Assembly: GCA_020425085.1 (NCBI GenBank)
Contig: JAGQRW010000015.1
Coordinates: forward strand, 47,061 to 111,060
Reading direction: 5' to 3'
Source of the DNA: Paracoccaceae bacterium
GTDB lineage: Bacteria > Pseudomonadota > Alphaproteobacteria > Rhodobacterales > Rhodobacteraceae
DNA length: 64,000 nt
Part shown: piece after piece, positions 62,140 through 64,000 of the stretch
Position numbering within the stretch: the stretch's first letter is position 1
How the letters are laid out: the number at the start of each line of letters is the position of its first letter
Program-made: the position numbers and the translations under genes
The notes under the pieces: generated by a model
Database searches by the model: none
What the model saw: the letters and a program-made list of their open reading frames with translations, nothing else
What the model was told of the DNA's origin: nothing

Positions 62140-63614
62140 CCGGCGGTTTCCCTTGCAGGTTCCATGGTTGCTGTCTTGCTGTCGACAAGGCTGTGATGGT
62201 CCAGCACCAGTACCCGGTCGGCCACCTCGATCGCCTCTTCCGGGTCGGAGGTGGCGATCAGCGCGGCCCGGTCGGGGCGGCTGCGAATGGCGCTGACAAT
62301 ATCGCGGCGCGCACCCACGTCAACGCCCTGAAACGGCTCATCCAGCAGCAACACCTTGCTTGGCTCGGCCTCCCACCGGGCCAGCACGACCTTTTGCTGA
62401 TTGCCGCCCGACAACGTCCAGACCGACGCATCCGGCCCGGCGGCGCGGATGCCAAGCCGGCGGATCGCCTCGACCGCCTTGGCGCGTTCCCTGCCGGCGC
62501 GGATCAGCCCCGAGGGATACCAGCGCCTGAGATATGGCAGACTGATGGTCGCGGCGATGGAAACGCCGGGCCATTCCGGCGGCATCAAGGACGAACGGTG
62601 GCGATCCTCGCCCGCCATCACCACGCCGGCAGTTATCGCCGCTTGCGGATTGCGAGGTTTATAGGGCTGGCCTTCCAGCCGCATCTGGCCACCCGCCAGT
62701 CGCCCTGCCCCGAACAGCGCCGACAAAAGGCGGCTTTTACCGGCACCCAAAACGCCGGTGATCGCCACCACCTCGCCGCGATGCAGCGTCAGATCGAACG
62801 GTCTGGCCGCCGCCAGCAGCCGGATTTCCGTCAGTTCCAGCACCGGTTTGGCACTACTCTGGCGTGGCTTGAGCCAGACCTGGCTGAGCGGTCGGCCGAT
62901 CATCGCCTCGATGGTCTGATCAAAATCGACCGGGCGGGTGAAACTCGCCACCGCCTGACCGCCGCGCAACACCACCACCCGATCCGCCAGCGCCTGAAGA
63001 TCGGCCATTCGGTGCGAGATATAGAGAATGGCGATACCGCGGCGTTTCAGCGCCAGCAATGCAGCATATAACCGCTCGGATTCCCCCGCCGACAGGCTGG
63101 CGGTGGGTTCATCGAGGATCAGAAGTTCGGCCTTGTCTGCAAGGGCGCGGGCAATCGCCACCAACTGCCGGTCGGCCGCCGAAAGGTCGGCGAAATCCCG
63201 ATCCACCGGCAACGAGAACCCGGCCTCGGACAACATCGCCAGGGCCTCGGCCCGCACCCGTCCGGGCGAAACCATGAAGGGACGGCGCGGATCGGCAAAG
63301 CGATTGAGAAGCAGCGCATCACCAACCGTCAGCCCGGGAATGCCCACCAGATCGGTGGACTGATGCACCGTCACCACCCCGGCCATCCGCGCCTCGGCCG
63401 GTGAAGCGGGGGCAAAGCTGCGACCCTTGAAGGTGACCGCGCCGCTGTCGGGCGACAGCACCCCCGACAGGATCTTGACGAAGGTCGATTTCCCCGCTCC
63501 GTTTGCCCCCATCAGCGCCACGATCTCCCCCGGCTCGATGACAATGCTGAGATCGGCCAGCGCCATGGTCGAGCCGAACGATCGCGACAGGTTTCTGGCT
63601 TCTAGAAGCGGCAT
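62136..63614 (-). CDS. Sugar-type ABC transporter ATP-binding protein, two-domain (RbsA-like)
   Basis: A 492-residue ATPase with two fused nucleotide-binding domains, the CUT2 pattern. The first has Walker A GANGAGKST, signature LSAADRQLVAIARAL and Walker B LLILDEPTASLS. The second has a degenerate Walker A, GVLGAGKSR, and an LSGGNQQKVVLARWE signature with LLLDEPFQGVDVG. Asymmetric sites are normal in this family. The start at 63614 (MPLLEARNLSRSFG) fits; the open frame to 63698 is not supported. First gene of the leftward operon. Confidence 0.92.
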   Translation of the reverse strand: MPLLEARNLSRSFGSTMALADLSIVIEPGEIVALMGANGAGKSTFVKILSGVLSPDSGAVTFKGRSFAPASPAEARMAGVVTVHQSTDLVGIPGLTVGDALLLNRFADPRRPFMVSPGRVRAEALAMLSEAGFSLPVDRDFADLSAADRQLVAIARALADKAELLILDEPTASLSAGESERLYAALLALKRRGIAILYISHRMADLQALADRVVVLRGGQAVASFTRPVDFDQTIEAMIGRPLSQVWLKPRQSSAKPVLELTEIRLLAAARPFDLTLHRGEVVAITGVLGAGKSRLLSALFGAGRLAGGQMRLEGQPYKPRNPQAAITAGVVMAGEDRHRSSLMPPEWPGVSIAATISLPYLRRWYPSGLIRAGRERAKAVEAIRRLGIRAAGPDASVWTLSGGNQQKVVLARWEAEPSKVLLLDEPFQGVDVGARRDIVSAIRSRPDRAALIATSDPEEAIEVADRVLVLDHHSLVDSKTATMEPARETAG

Positions 63615-63980
63615 GGACGGGCACCGTCGGTTTCTTGAATGCGTTGTTGCGGTTCGGATGAAATCTGCGGACAGCGAACGACAACAGCGCCGCAACATCC
63701 ATCAGCAGGGTTCAGTCACCCGCCGCAGCAAAGCCCAACTCCTTTCGCCGGTAAAGCCAAAACCCCGGGCGGCGGCAAGTGGTCGCGGGGCAAACTGCCG
63801 TCCGGTTGCCCCGATGGCCGGCGCGGCGGGAACGGTCTGGCGACACCGGCGCCGGGCGGCGCACATCCGTCAACAAATGCTGTGTCTGCGTCGTTGCAGT
63901 CCGTTTCGTTTGTCGTGACAGTCCAAGATCGGCCGGCAATCCGCGCCTAGCGTGATGGCTGACAGCAAACGGGGGATGCC
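63615..63980. other. Divergent intergenic region, 366 bases
   Basis: This stretch holds no convincing coding frame. It lies between the leftward ABC operon and a rightward gene starting at 63981, so promoters for both are expected here. I found no clear operator or RNA gene. Confidence 0.6.
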
Positions 63981-64000
63981 ATGCCGGATTACCAGATGAC
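63981..64000 (+). CDS. Start of a gene cut by the right edge of the window
   Basis: An ATG at 63981, preceded by GGGGGA at good spacing, opens MPDYQM before the window ends. Only six codons are visible, so no function can be given. It is inferred to be coding from the ribosome binding site and the divergent arrangement. Confidence 0.4.

Noticed and set aside
63639..63950. Plus-strand open frames of 103-163 codons near the right edge
   Set aside because: They overlap the ATPase start region and each other, and lack a ribosome binding site; the ATG at 63981 with GGGGGA is a better gene start.
1..64000. Mobile elements, prophage, CRISPR arrays, tRNA and rRNA genes
   Set aside because: No transposase, integrase, cas gene, regular repeat-spacer array or recognisable tRNA/rRNA sequence was found by reading; a covariance-model scan would settle small RNA genes.

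Overview
This window reads as chromosomal DNA of a high-GC alphaproteobacterium, most likely Rhodobacterales (Roseobacter/Rhodobacteraceae type). The evidence is indirect: very dense TRAP and ABC uptake operons, a psd-pssA-pmtA phospholipid operon with a Rhodobacter-type PmtA, a BKACE (DUF849) enzyme, and compact operons with ATGA/GTGA overlaps. No rRNA, tRNA, CRISPR array, insertion sequence or prophage gene was seen. Start sites below were chosen from ribosome binding sites, signal peptides and gene overlaps.

Layout. 0-4.5 kb: putrescine uptake (potF, potG cut by the window edge) divergent from a putrescine-type aminotransferase and an FAD oxidase. 4.5-14.8 kb: an acyl-CoA catabolic island (crotonase, SDR, MarR, acyl-CoA dehydrogenase, AtuA-like DUF1446 protein, both subunits of a biotin-dependent acyl-CoA carboxylase, a TIGR03084/DinB-like protein, a second MarR), resembling the acyclic-terpene (atu) clusters. 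15-16.4 kb: an unrecognised membrane-anchored protein. 16.4-17.3 kb: a gene-free leader with inverted repeats and an FNR-type box. 17.3-24.1 kb: an eight-gene heme-copper enzyme operon. 24.3-31.3 kb: HutD, a PAS-LuxR regulator, and a branched-chain-type ABC transporter with an alpha/beta hydrolase. 31.3-35.9 kb: an aldehyde dehydrogenase and a TRAP transporter. 36-38.1 kb: psd-pssA-pmtA. 38.3-44.4 kb: a DadA-like oxidase, a formylglycine sulfatase and a second TRAP system. 44.5-53.5 kb: a methyltransferase, a LysR regulator, and a polar amino acid ABC operon with creatininase, aminotransferase, BKACE and acetylpolyamine amidohydrolase genes. 53.7-58.7 kb: a third TRAP system, an XRE-cupin regulator and an amidase. 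58.7-63.6 kb: a ribose-type ABC transporter with an LVIVD-repeat protein.

The most notable locus is 17.3-24.1 kb. Its subunit I keeps all six metal-binding histidines of heme-copper oxidases but lacks the active-site tyrosine at both known positions (helix VI H-x3-Y of A/B types, and the helix VII tyrosine of cbb3). The subunit II keeps a complete CuA site. The neighbours are a heme O synthase, an Sco1/SenC copper chaperone, a cytochrome b-ferredoxin-MvhD fusion, a membrane-anchored unknown protein and a bacteriohemerythrin. I infer a non-canonical nitric oxide reductase of the NorSY (sNOR)-like kind, possibly under FNR-type control, with an uncharacterised redox partner.

The rest of the window is mostly scavenging of nitrogenous and organic solutes: each transporter sits with one or two enzymes and usually a local regulator (LysR, PAS-LuxR, XRE-cupin, MarR).
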